Of a stretch of 64,000 nt of DNA, positions 1 to 10,816 are shown piece by piece. The notes under the pieces were generated by a model. The model was not told where the DNA came from, ran no database searches, and saw only the letters and a program-made list of their open reading frames with translations. Both the position numbers and the translations under genes were made by a program. This DNA comes from an uncultured Desulfobacterales bacterium (GTDB taxonomy: Bacteria > Desulfobacterota > Desulfobacteria > Desulfobacterales > JAHEIW01), in contig CAMYLV010000031.1 in assembly GCA_947259495.1 (NCBI GenBank), positions 30,640 through 94,639 on the forward strand, written 5' to 3'. Each line of letters begins with the position of its first letter. Position 1 is the stretch's first letter.

Positions 1-945
1 CCGCCTTACCATTTAGCGTTCGTTATCGGCGGGACCTCTGCCGAACTGAATCTCAAAACGGTAAAGCTGGCCACCGCCCGATACCTGGACGGCCTGCCGA
101 CCGAAGGCAGCCCGGCAGGGCATGCGTTTCGGGATCTGGAACTGGAAGCGCGCCTGCTGGAGATATCCCGGGAACTGGGCATCGGCGCCCAGTTTGGGGG
201 AAAATATTTTTGCCTGGATACCCGGGTGATCCGGTTGCCGCGTCACGGCGCCTCCTGCCCCATCGGGCTGGGCGTCAGCTGCAGCGCCGATCGCAATATC
301 AAAGCCAAGATCACAACAAAGGGTATTTTTATAGAACAGCTGGAAACAAATCCGACCCGGTACCTGCCCCGGGTCGAGGTTGCGGATGCCGATGCGGTGC
401 GTGTTGATTTAGACCAACCCATGGATCAGATCCTGGCACAGCTGAATCAATACCCGGTTGCCACGCCATTGCTGCTGACCGGAAAAATTGTGGTTGCCCG
501 GGATATCGCCCATGCCAGACTAAAAGAACGCCTGGACCGCGGTGAAGCGTTGCCCGACTATTTTAAAAACCACATTATTTATTACGCCGGGCCGGCCAAG
601 ACACCGCCCGGTTACGCGTCCGGCGCTTTCGGACCGACCACCGCCGGTCGCATGGACCCGTATGTGCCTGTTTTTCAGGCTCAGGGCGGTTCGATGATCA
701 TGCTGGCCAAAGGCAACCGCTCGAGGGGCGTTACCGAGTCCTGTAAAAAATACGGTGGGTTTTACCTGGGTTCCATCGGGGGTCCGGCAGCCCGGCTTGG
801 CAAAGAATGCATCACCGGTGTTGAAACCGTTGAATATGAAGAACTTGGCATGGAAGCCATTTTTATGATAACCGTAAAGGATTTTCCGGCCTTCATCATG
901 GTCGATGACAAAGGCAACGATTTCTTTGCAAACCTTTTAAGCTAA
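1..945 (+). CDS. Class I fumarate hydratase (3' part, truncated by window edge)
   Basis: The frame is open from base 1, so the N-terminal part lies outside the window; 314 residues are visible. The enzyme interconverts fumarate and malate in the cytoplasm using an oxygen-sensitive [4Fe-4S] cluster. The visible part matches the single-chain FumA/FumB type: the segment beginning [15 protein letters not shown], the Arg-His-Gly-containing stretch [12 protein letters not shown] and the cysteine-bearing GVSCSADRN, followed by the beta-type C-terminal domain with [19 protein letters not shown]. The alpha and beta parts are fused, unlike the two-subunit form of many anaerobes. The stop is at 943-945, 111 nt before nifJ. 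An internal ATG at 226 lies inside the conserved core and is not the real start. Identification is firm; fumA versus fumB cannot be decided. Confidence 0.95.
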   Translation, partial: PPYHLAFVIGGTSAELNLKTVKLATARYLDGLPTEGSPAGHAFRDLELEARLLEISRELGIGAQFGGKYFCLDTRVIRLPRHGASCPIGLGVSCSADRNIKAKITTKGIFIEQLETNPTRYLPRVEVADADAVRVDLDQPMDQILAQLNQYPVATPLLLTGKIVVARDIAHARLKERLDRGEALPDYFKNHIIYYAGPAKTPPGYASGAFGPTTAGRMDPYVPVFQAQGGSMIMLAKGNRSRGVTESCKKYGGFYLGSIGGPAARLGKECITGVETVEYEELGMEAIFMITVKDFPAFIMVDDKGNDFFANLLS

Positions 946-954
946 CTGTGATAG

Positions 955-4602
<3,648 letters not shown>

Positions 4603-4618
4603 TTGTTTGAATTAATTC

Positions 4619-4764
4619 ACCACGAAGCGCACGAAGATTTCATAAAAATGTGTTAATCGAGGAGTCGGGGCGTTTTTTCATTCCGCTTCTTGTAAGGGTT
4701 TGAAGGTAAAACGCCCCGACCCCTCGATAATTTTACGCTTCGAGTTCTTCGTGCGCTGCGTGGT
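4619..4764. repeat. Long imperfect palindrome just after nifJ
   Basis: Two nested inverted repeats fold into one hairpin. The outer arms (4619-4637 and 4745-4764) differ at one or two positions. The inner arms (4656-4676 and 4708-4728, 21 nt) differ at one position. The outer arm consists of words of the CACGAAG/CTTCGTG type, which recur elsewhere in the window (48.5 kb, 59.3 kb). It begins about 17 nt after the nifJ stop codon. It could end or stabilise the nifJ message, or be a non-autonomous mobile repeat. Confidence 0.75.
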
Positions 4765-4781
4765 AAACCCAAAATGTGTCC

Positions 4782-4968
4782 AGAAGCCATTTCAAAACCC
4801 CGTTTCAGCCGATTTGCGGCTTTTGCAAAGCGCTAAGCTTGTTGCGCTAAATCTTGAAAACTCGGGCTAAAGCCCTCAAACAATTCAAGATTTTACGCTC
4901 CACTGCGCTAAGCGCTTTTTAACAAAAGTCCGCAAAATTAGCTCCAAAGAAGTTTTGAAATGGCTTCT
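4782..4968. repeat. 187-bp inverted-repeat (MITE-like) element
   Basis: The ends are a perfect 17-bp inverted repeat (4782-4798 and 4952-4968). Inward, the two halves remain partly complementary: GCGCTAAGC-like, ATCTTGAA-like and GGGCTAAAGCCC-type blocks appear on both sides, so the whole element could form a long hairpin. It has no coding capacity. It lies between the palindrome after nifJ and a terminator. No second copy is seen in this window. Confidence 0.6.
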
Positions 4969-4993
4969 AACAATTTATGTTTTTGAAACCAAG

Positions 4994-5022
4994 AGGCCGT
5001 TTGATTGCTCAAACGGCCTTTA
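4994..5022 (+). terminator. Rho-independent terminator
   Basis: A perfect 10-bp stem, AGGCCGTTTG with CAAACGGCCT, has a 6-nt loop and is followed by TTTAATATT. It is the last structured element before the mlaC-like gene and probably stops transcription leaving the nifJ region. Confidence 0.7.
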
Positions 5023-5247
5023 ATATTCAGCAAAAAAATAGCGTCTCTCAAGACAAATGCTTCTATTTTTTGACATTTTTTTGCTTATCGGTTTTTCCTT
5101 CTAAGTGTTTACAAAACCCCTCAGGGGTACCATTATTATCGTAATTATTTGTCGGATATATGCAATAGGATATCCTCATCGGAATTTTACAGTTACCGCA
5201 GAAAGTCATAAGGCAACCGCGTTGCTCGGATTACAAAGGACACGCCC

Positions 5248-5853
5248 ATGCGCATCTTGTTTATCCTGTGTTTTGTTGTTCTGACAGTAAGCCCTGTGTC
5301 GGCTTACGGAGATGAGCCGATCGAAGCACTGCAAAAAGGCGTCCAGGAGGGCCTGCGAATTTTGCAGGGTCCCAGAGTCAACGATAAAGCGTTAAAAGAA
5401 GCCCAGCGGCAAAAACTGCGCCTGATTTTAGAGCAGCTCTTTGATTTCCATGAATTTTCCAGAAGGGTACTGGCCTCAAACTGGAAAACGTTCACGCCTT
5501 CCCAAAGAGAAACGTTCGTTAGGGTATTTACCGAATTTTTAGGTAAATTTTATATGGGCAAATTACAGGAAAAATACAGAGACGAAAAGCTTATTTATGT
5601 GAGCCAGGAAATAAAATCCCCCAGACGGGCCCTTGTCAATATCAATGTCGTCTGGAAGGGTCAAAAAATTCCAATTGATCTTTTGATGATCAAGCGCCAG
5701 GGGTTGTGGAAGGTTTACGATATCCAGTTTCTGGGAATCAGCGCGGTGCGAAACTACCGGGCCCAATTCAAGTCGCTGCTCGGCAAAGAAACACCGGCTG
5801 AAGTGATCGAGCGCATGCAAGAGAGAATTAGACAAATAGAGTCGAAGGAATAA
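5248..5853 (+). CDS. MlaC/Ttg2D-family periplasmic lipid-binding protein (orphan)
   Basis: A 201-residue secreted protein with a signal peptide (hydrophobic residues 3-18, cut near VSAYGDEP). It has the MlaC fold signature: helical N-terminus, LEQLFDFHEFSRRVLASNWKTFTP, then a strand-rich half with QGLWKVYDIQFLGISAVRNYRAQF. MlaC proteins carry phospholipids between outer-membrane MlaA and the inner-membrane MlaFED transporter. A close paralogue sits in the mla operon at 31.1 kb. This copy stands alone beside a channel gene, so its partner is not clear. AAAGGA precedes the ATG. The 645-nt stretch upstream holds two inverted repeats and a terminator but no gene, so this gene needs its own promoter. 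Confidence 0.85.
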   Translation: MRILFILCFVVLTVSPVSAYGDEPIEALQKGVQEGLRILQGPRVNDKALKEAQRQKLRLILEQLFDFHEFSRRVLASNWKTFTPSQRETFVRVFTEFLGKFYMGKLQEKYRDEKLIYVSQEIKSPRRALVNINVVWKGQKIPIDLLMIKRQGLWKVYDIQFLGISAVRNYRAQFKSLLGKETPAEVIERMQERIRQIESKE

Positions 5854-5883
5854 ACCAGCGTTGTGCCCGGAAACCACAAAAGG

Positions 5884-5913
5884 TTGACTTGCAACGTGCG
5901 AACTGAATATGAT
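5884..5913 (+). promoter_or_regulatory. Candidate sigma-70 promoter for the channel gene
   Basis: TTGACT and TATGAT are separated by 18 nt. Transcription would start near 5920, about 100 nt before the ATG at 6018. That position argues against the TTG codon at 5919 as the translation start. Confidence 0.45.
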
Positions 5914-6017
5914 CATCTTTGAAAGCCGTATTAGTGGCAAATTTCCGGCCTGTTGGGGCAGAAACCAGGCAAATTTTTGCGACCTTCAATTATACTGTAT
6001 TTAATAGAGCAGCCATC

Positions 6018-6689
6018 ATGGTCGAAAAGGACAACGGTTTGAAGCGGTACCTGTTTGAACGTCGATTTCTTATTTTGCTGATTTTGTGTTTTACCACACT
6101 GCTTGTGGGACCTTTTATCGGTGACTACCACCGATTACGCTATCTGTTCGATCTGGTCGTATCCGTTATTTTTTTATCCGTCATGTTCGCCATCATTGAA
6201 AAAATGCGCCAGCTGCTCATCTCTGTGTGCCTGGCAGTGCCGATGCTCGTGGCCATGTGGGCCAAGTATTTGTTTGAATCGAGAGCGCTTGCAGTTAGCG
6301 GTGAAATTTGCGGGATCCTGTTTTTTGCCTATGCGATTTTTCATATTGTCAGGCATACATTAAAACAGGAAGAAGTTACCAAAGAAACGATCTTTGCTGC
6401 CCTGGTCATCTATATGCTGGCGGCATTTATGTGGGCCAGAATTTATTCACTCCTGGAAATGCTTCAACCCGGCTCATTCTCGATGCCGGCAGGGCATTTT
6501 TTTGGCGATCGGCTTGTTTTTTTGTATTACAGCTTTGTAACCATAACGACATTAGGTTTCGGTGATATAACACCCTTAACCGATAAGGCCAGTGCCCTTT
6601 CCATTATCGAAGCCATTAGCGGTCAGATCTATCTGGTGGTTCTGGTGGCCTGGCTGGTGGGCATGCACGTGTCAAGGCGGTCAAAATGA
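6018..6689 (+). CDS. Two-pore-helix ion channel family protein (K+-channel-like)
   Basis: A membrane protein of 223 residues from the ATG at 6018. An in-frame TTG at 5919 would add 33 poorly hydrophobic residues and is not favoured. Several hydrophobic helices come first. They are followed by the pore segment YYSFVTITTLGFGDITPL, a K+-channel-type selectivity filter with GFGD in place of the commoner GYGD, and a last helix (IYLVVLVAWLVGMHV). The layout of four N-terminal helices plus one Ion_trans_2 pore module resembles uncharacterised bacterial channels. No cytoplasmic RCK/TrkA-N gating domain is attached. The gene lies between an MlaC-like and a MORN-repeat gene. The ion specificity is inferred from the filter only. 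Confidence 0.8.
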   Translation: MVEKDNGLKRYLFERRFLILLILCFTTLLVGPFIGDYHRLRYLFDLVVSVIFLSVMFAIIEKMRQLLISVCLAVPMLVAMWAKYLFESRALAVSGEICGILFFAYAIFHIVRHTLKQEEVTKETIFAALVIYMLAAFMWARIYSLLEMLQPGSFSMPAGHFFGDRLVFLYYSFVTITTLGFGDITPLTDKASALSIIEAISGQIYLVVLVAWLVGMHVSRRSK

Positions 6690-6761
6690 GGCCGAATTAT
6701 CATGTATCAAACGATCAATTGCCGAAATTCAAATTCCGACACTATAAAAGGAATGTATAAA

Positions 6762-7346
6762 ATGAGAACGCATATGGTCATCGTGCTGTTTATCAGCTTT
6801 TTGAGTGCGCCCGTTGTGCTGGCCGATGAATGTATTGAAGGCGATTGCGTCAACGGGTATGGAACGATGGTTACCACCACCGGTCAGAAATTTATCGGTC
6901 ATTTCAAAGACGGTCTGCGCCATGGGAAAGGCGTTTTCATTCTGCCCGGCGGCCGAAAACTCGAAGGCACCTGGCAGGATAATGAAATCATTGAAGGTAC
7001 CTACACCATGCCGGATGGAACCCGGTATGTCGGCCAGTGGAAGTATCGCGAAAAAAACGGCCGGGGCGAGTTAACGTTTCCGGACGGCCGCCACTATATT
7101 GGTGAGTTTAAAAGCGGGCAGCGTCATGGAAAAGGCACCCTGTTTTACCCGGATGGCCGTAAGTATGAGGGTGACTTTAATTTCGGCGAACGCACCGGAC
7201 AGGGAACCATGAACTACCCCGACGGCCGAAAATACACCGGTGAATTTCAAGACGGCGAACGCACCGGGCAGGGAACGCTCGTCTATCCGGACGGCAAAAC
7301 ACAAACCGGCGAATTTAGAGACGGAGAGTTTGTGGGCGCTCAATGA
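6762..7346 (+). CDS. Secreted MORN-repeat protein
   Basis: A protein of 194 residues with a signal peptide (hydrophobic residues 5-18, cut after VVLA). About seven or eight MORN repeats of the form YPDGRKYxGxFxxGxRxGxG follow, covering almost all of the mature chain. MORN repeats form an elongated beta-hairpin rod and often mediate membrane or protein contact; no enzyme domain is present. In-frame ATGs exist at 6753 and earlier. 6762 is chosen because AAAGGA lies about 10 nt upstream and the signal peptide begins there. The last repeats are nearly identical at protein level, consistent with recent duplication. A terminator follows at 7421. The function is unknown, probably envelope-associated. 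Confidence 0.85.
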   Translation: MRTHMVIVLFISFLSAPVVLADECIEGDCVNGYGTMVTTTGQKFIGHFKDGLRHGKGVFILPGGRKLEGTWQDNEIIEGTYTMPDGTRYVGQWKYREKNGRGELTFPDGRHYIGEFKSGQRHGKGTLFYPDGRKYEGDFNFGERTGQGTMNYPDGRKYTGEFQDGERTGQGTLVYPDGKTQTGEFRDGEFVGAQ

Positions 7347-7348
7347 TG

Positions 7349-7395
7349 TCGCGTTGCGCGTTGCGGGTTGCGTGTTACGTGTTGCGAGTGACGCA
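7349..7395. repeat. Degenerate GTTGCG tandem words
   Basis: About six imperfect copies of a 7-8-nt word of the form CGCGTTG/GTGTTGCG directly follow the MORN gene stop. This is one of several low-complexity intergenic families in the window. Confidence 0.5.
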
Positions 7396-7420
7396 TTAAC
7401 ATACGGTTTGGCAAAACAAA

Positions 7421-7471
7421 GCGGGATGATTTTACCCGGGAGCTGATTCGGGCAGATCATCCCACTTTTTT
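7421..7471 (+). terminator. Terminator after the MORN gene
   Basis: GGGATGAT (7423-7430) pairs with ATCATCCC (7456-7463), with an inner CCCG/CGGG stem, followed by ACTTTTTT. It ends transcription of the plus-strand genes facing the minus-strand lipoprotein gene. Confidence 0.7.
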
Positions 7472-7504
7472 AACACGATTAAGGTATAACAAATAACCAT
7501 TACC

Positions 7505-7530
7505 ATCCGGCATTTTATAAAATGCCGGAT
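7505..7530 (-). terminator. Perfect 26-bp palindrome at the 3' end of the solute-binding gene
   Basis: A fully symmetrical ATCCGGCATT...AATGCCGGAT palindrome touches the stop codon of the minus-strand gene at 7530. With the plus-strand terminator at 7421 it separates two convergent transcripts. Confidence 0.5.
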
Positions 7531-8363
7531 CAAGGCAGACGCTGCAACCAGTCTGCATTCAGTAACCATCTCCTTCTGAGTTCTTCCAACAAACCGGTAC
7601 CCTCGGCAATTCCCAAAAAGTTTTCAACCCAGTTGACCAGCAAGGGATCATCGGCCGGCACTCCGACACCGATCGGTTCATAGGTCAACGTCGTTACCAC
7701 AGATAACAATCCCTGGGCTGGGTAGCGGAAAACAGACACCACGCAAATCGGATAATCCGCCACCATGGCATGCACTTTATCCTCGAGCACCATTTTCACG
7801 GCCGCATCGTAGTCTCTGGCGGTAATCAGTGTGGCATCCGGAATGGCAGTTTCGACAAATGCCTGGCTGGTGGAGCCTTTCAGCGCGACCAGTTTGGTGT
7901 TTTTGGCGTCGATATCGGCCGCTTCCTCTGCCAGTGCGATGGTTTTGCGCTTGGTCAGAAATGCCTTGCCTGATGTAAAGTAGGGTCCCACAAAAGCCAC
8001 TTTCATATTGCGTCCGGGGGTAATGGTCATGTTTGACACAATCAGGTCGATTTTGCCTGTCTGCAAAGCCGGCAGCAGTTCAGCAAAGGGCATAACCGCC
8101 AGTTTGGCTTTAACCCCCATGGCCTTTGCCATGGCTCGGGCCAGATCGACCTCATACCCGATCAATTCGCCCGCTTTGGAGGTCATATTCAAGGGCGGCA
8201 TATTGCCCGTCATGCCCACCACCAGCGTACCGCGCTGCTGAATGCGATCGATGACCGGAGCAGTCGACGATGAAGCAATGGCTGTGTTGCTATTGGTCTG
8301 AGCACAGCCGATTAAAAACAACAGCAGAAAAACAAACACAATCATCGATTTTTTTATCTTCAT
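7530..8363 (-). CDS. Amino-acid-type ABC transporter solute-binding lipoprotein (SBP_bac_3)
   Basis: A 277-residue lipoprotein: signal sequence MKIKKSMIVFVFLLLFLIGC with the lipobox LIGC, then a family 3 periplasmic binding fold. Recognisable family blocks are IQQRGTLVVGMTGNMPPLN, GYEVDLARAMAKAMGVKAKLAVMPF, LLPALQTGKIDLIVSNMTITPGR and EPIGVGVPADDPLLVNWVENFL. Such proteins capture polar amino acids or related small molecules for an ABC importer. No permease or ATPase gene adjoins it, so it is an orphan here and the ligand cannot be told. GAGGAGG is placed well before the ATG. It ends in convergence with the MORN gene, with terminators between. Confidence 0.88.
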   Translation of the reverse strand: MKIKKSMIVFVFLLLFLIGCAQTNSNTAIASSSTAPVIDRIQQRGTLVVGMTGNMPPLNMTSKAGELIGYEVDLARAMAKAMGVKAKLAVMPFAELLPALQTGKIDLIVSNMTITPGRNMKVAFVGPYFTSGKAFLTKRKTIALAEEAADIDAKNTKLVALKGSTSQAFVETAIPDATLITARDYDAAVKMVLEDKVHAMVADYPICVVSVFRYPAQGLLSVVTTLTYEPIGVGVPADDPLLVNWVENFLGIAEGTGLLEELRRRWLLNADWLQRLP

Positions 8364-8447
8364 TTTCGTAATCCTCCTCGTTTTTCCTTAGATTTTTATA
8401 GTTGAAGTGTTTATTGTTTCGTTCTCAAAGGGAGTTTCTCAGAAAAA

Positions 8448-10502
8448 TTAATGGGATTTAGGTTCGATATTTACCGGGACCACTTTTAACGCCGGCATCC
8501 TGGCCTGCGGGTCCAGTGGGACCGCACTCATTAATGAATTTAAATTGGGTTTGTTAAAATGAATGGGTGCAAAAAGGTAGCCGGCTGGAACCGCTTTGCT
8601 GATCTTTAGCTTGAGTATTACCGTTCCGTAGGGACTGGTGACTCGAACGATGTCATCTTCGGAAAGGTCTGTCTTTTTTGCATCTGTGGCGTTGATTTCA
8701 ATGTAGGATTCGTTACATACGCGCATTAATTTTTTTGAGCGCCGCGTCATTTCACCGGTATTGAAATGTTCCAGCAAACGCCCGGTTATCAGAACATATG
8801 GGTAATCGGAAGTCGGTTCCATTAGATTTTCTGGGGACGGTGCGGGCATAAAGCGCGCGCGCCGGTCGCGAAAGGTAAAACCGTCTTCGTACAGACGCGG
8901 TGTTCCGGGATGATGTTCATCATAGCAGGGCCAGAAGATGCCGGCTGCATTTTTTAAGCGGCCGTATGTAATACCGTTGAAAATTGGAGCGGCCTGCCGA
9001 ATTTCCTCCCAGATGTCCTCCGATGAGCTGTAATTCCAATCGTGGCCCATTGATTTTGCCAGCGCCTGCAGGATCTGCCAGTCCGCTTTTACTTTACCAG
9101 GAGGTTTGAGACCGCTGGCGGTATACTGAACGCGCCTGGCGGCGTTGGTAAACGTGCCTTCTTTTTCTCCAACCACCGCCGCCGGTAAGAATATGTCAGC
9201 GTATTGAGAGGTCTCGGTCGGGAAAATATCCTGTATGATCAATAAATCAAGGCGTTGCATCATCCAGGAGACGAAGGTGGATTGGGGCTCGGACATCACC
9301 GGGTTTTCGCCGATGACATACAGGGCCTTAATTTTTCCGGTGGCAACCTCATGAATCATCTCCGGTGCCGCCAGACCGGGTTCGGTTGGGATGACAGCAT
9401 CCCAGATCGCCCCGGTATGCAGGCGGGCAGCCGCATCGTCGACCATCATATGTCCGGGCAGCAGATTCGGCAGCGCCCCCATGTCGCAGGCGCCCTGGAC
9501 ATTATTCTGGCCCCTCAGAGGCGAAACACCGCAACCCGGTTTGCCGATATTGCCTGTCAGCAAAACCATATTCACCAGGGCCGCAACGTTATCGGTGCCG
9601 TGCGCATGCTGGGTCAGACCCATGCCCCAGATGAAGGTGGTTTTTTTGGCGTGAATCAGTTCGGCGGCTTTTTCAAGATCCTGACGCGCGACACCGGAGC
9701 GGGCGCAGCAATGGTCTATGTCGACACTCTCCAGCGATTTTATGTAGGCCTCGAAGCCGATGGTGTGATGCCGACAAAAGTTTTCATCATGCCATCCGCG
9801 GGTATAAATTATTTTGGACAGGGCATTGATCCAGCAAATATCCGTGCCCGGCCGGGGGCTGAGGTGAATGTCGGTGTACTTGATTAAATCCGTCTCCCGG
9901 GGGTCTGCCAGAATGAAGTTGATTCCCCGTTTTTTCACGTTTTTGCGCAGGCGCATCCAGATGACGGGGTGCGTAGCTGTCGTATGGGCGCCGACGAGGA
10001 CAACGGTTTCGGTAACATCATAATCCGCTAAAAATGTGCTGACAGCGCCAAAACCGAGCTGCTTTCTGAGCGCAGCCTCGGTGGGTCCGTGACACAGCCG
10101 GGCACAGTTGTCGACATTATTATTGCCGATAACGTCCCGCTGGAATTTTTGGCTCAGATAGGCTTCTTCATTGAGAATTTTCCCGCTGCACAGCAGACCC
10201 ACACTGTGCCGGCCGTATTTATTAATAACCTGCTGCAATTTTACGGCAGCTGCACCGATAGCCTCCTCCCACGAGCATTTTTTCAGCTTTCCCTTTTTGC
10301 GGATCAGCGGGTATAGTGTTCGCTCCTTGCTGGTGACAAGCTCATGTACAGAAAGCCCTTTAATGCAAAGGTATTTACCGTTGAGCTCTTGATTGCGTCC
10401 GGCAGAACTGCTCTTTGTCGGAATCCCGTTTTCATCCAGGGTCAGCTCCAGGTTACAGCCCACCCCACAATAAGGGCATACAATTGGTATGGGTTCAGGC
10501 AT
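8448..10502 (-). CDS. Formate dehydrogenase catalytic (alpha) subunit, Mo/W-bis-MGD, Cys type
   Basis: 684 residues of the DMSO-reductase superfamily, FdhF/FdhA branch. The N-terminal [4Fe-4S] motif is Cys9-x2-Cys12-x3-Cys16-x29-Cys46. The active-site segment CARLCHGP places Cys137 where many formate dehydrogenases carry selenocysteine, followed by the catalytic His138. Later cofactor-binding blocks include GENPVMSEPQ, FLPAAVVGEKEGTFTNAARRVQ and the C-terminal TGRLLEHFNTGEMTRRS. There is no Tat signal, so it is cytoplasmic. No diaphorase, ferredoxin or FdhC/FdhD gene adjoins it, so its electron partner is elsewhere. AAAGGA precedes the ATG. The assignment to formate rather than another oxo-substrate rests on the family motifs. 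Confidence 0.85.
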   Translation of the reverse strand: MPEPIPIVCPYCGVGCNLELTLDENGIPTKSSSAGRNQELNGKYLCIKGLSVHELVTSKERTLYPLIRKKGKLKKCSWEEAIGAAAVKLQQVINKYGRHSVGLLCSGKILNEEAYLSQKFQRDVIGNNNVDNCARLCHGPTEAALRKQLGFGAVSTFLADYDVTETVVLVGAHTTATHPVIWMRLRKNVKKRGINFILADPRETDLIKYTDIHLSPRPGTDICWINALSKIIYTRGWHDENFCRHHTIGFEAYIKSLESVDIDHCCARSGVARQDLEKAAELIHAKKTTFIWGMGLTQHAHGTDNVAALVNMVLLTGNIGKPGCGVSPLRGQNNVQGACDMGALPNLLPGHMMVDDAAARLHTGAIWDAVIPTEPGLAAPEMIHEVATGKIKALYVIGENPVMSEPQSTFVSWMMQRLDLLIIQDIFPTETSQYADIFLPAAVVGEKEGTFTNAARRVQYTASGLKPPGKVKADWQILQALAKSMGHDWNYSSSEDIWEEIRQAAPIFNGITYGRLKNAAGIFWPCYDEHHPGTPRLYEDGFTFRDRRARFMPAPSPENLMEPTSDYPYVLITGRLLEHFNTGEMTRRSKKLMRVCNESYIEINATDAKKTDLSEDDIVRVTSPYGTVILKLKISKAVPAGYLFAPIHFNKPNLNSLMSAVPLDPQARMPALKVVPVNIEPKSH

Positions 10503-10595
10503 TTTTTTCCTTTTTCTAAATTAAGATGTGCGAATAATAGAGAAGCTCTATAATTTGTAGTCAATCATCTATACGGGTTTGCCTGTTGAGCCGAT

Positions 10596-10699
10596 TATAC
10601 CGTTTTCCATAATAATGTTCCGGAATAAGGAAGTGTGGCATAAGGGGTTGTAGAAAAATACGTTTGAATACCGGAACGCTTTTTTGACAACCCCTATAA
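10596..10699 (+). repeat. 104-bp dispersed hairpin element, copy 1
   Basis: It starts TATACCG, continues through TTTCCATAATAATGTTCCGG and a CGGAA echo, then forms a long hairpin: an arm with ATAAGGGGTTGT and AAAA(T)ACG paired with CGTTTTTTTGACAACCCCTATA-like sequence. Full copies recur at 12546, 27035 and 42258 (inverted), with fragments at 27229 and 28221. The short reading frame across this copy on the minus strand also appears in the other copies and only reflects the repeat. The 314-nt gap between the formate dehydrogenase and pgi genes (10503-10816) holds only this element and the words at 10770. Confidence 0.85.
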
Positions 10700-10769
10700 G
10701 CCAGCCGAAGGTCCCCGTAAAACGGGATTAAGCCCCTTGAAAGAGGAAAACTATCGGACATTGTTTTTA

Positions 10770-10801
10770 CCGGCAAACGGGCCAACGGGTAACGGGCTCA
10801 A
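10770..10801. repeat. Degenerate ACGGGC tandem words
   Basis: Three or four imperfect units of an AACGGGC/T-type word. The complementary form of the same family occurs at 59180-59213. Confidence 0.45.
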
Positions 10802-10816
10802 CCTATGAGATAGGTT

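Noticed and set aside
5919..6017. N-terminal extension of the channel gene starting with TTG
   Set aside because: The TTG sits at or next to the predicted transcription start and the added residues are not membrane-like; the ATG at 6018 fits better.
10561..10785. Small minus-strand frame of 74 codons, with similar frames at 12438, 27023 and 42222
   Set aside because: All share the same peptide because they cross copies of the 104-bp repeat; no ribosome-binding site or conserved start, so they are by-products of the repeat.
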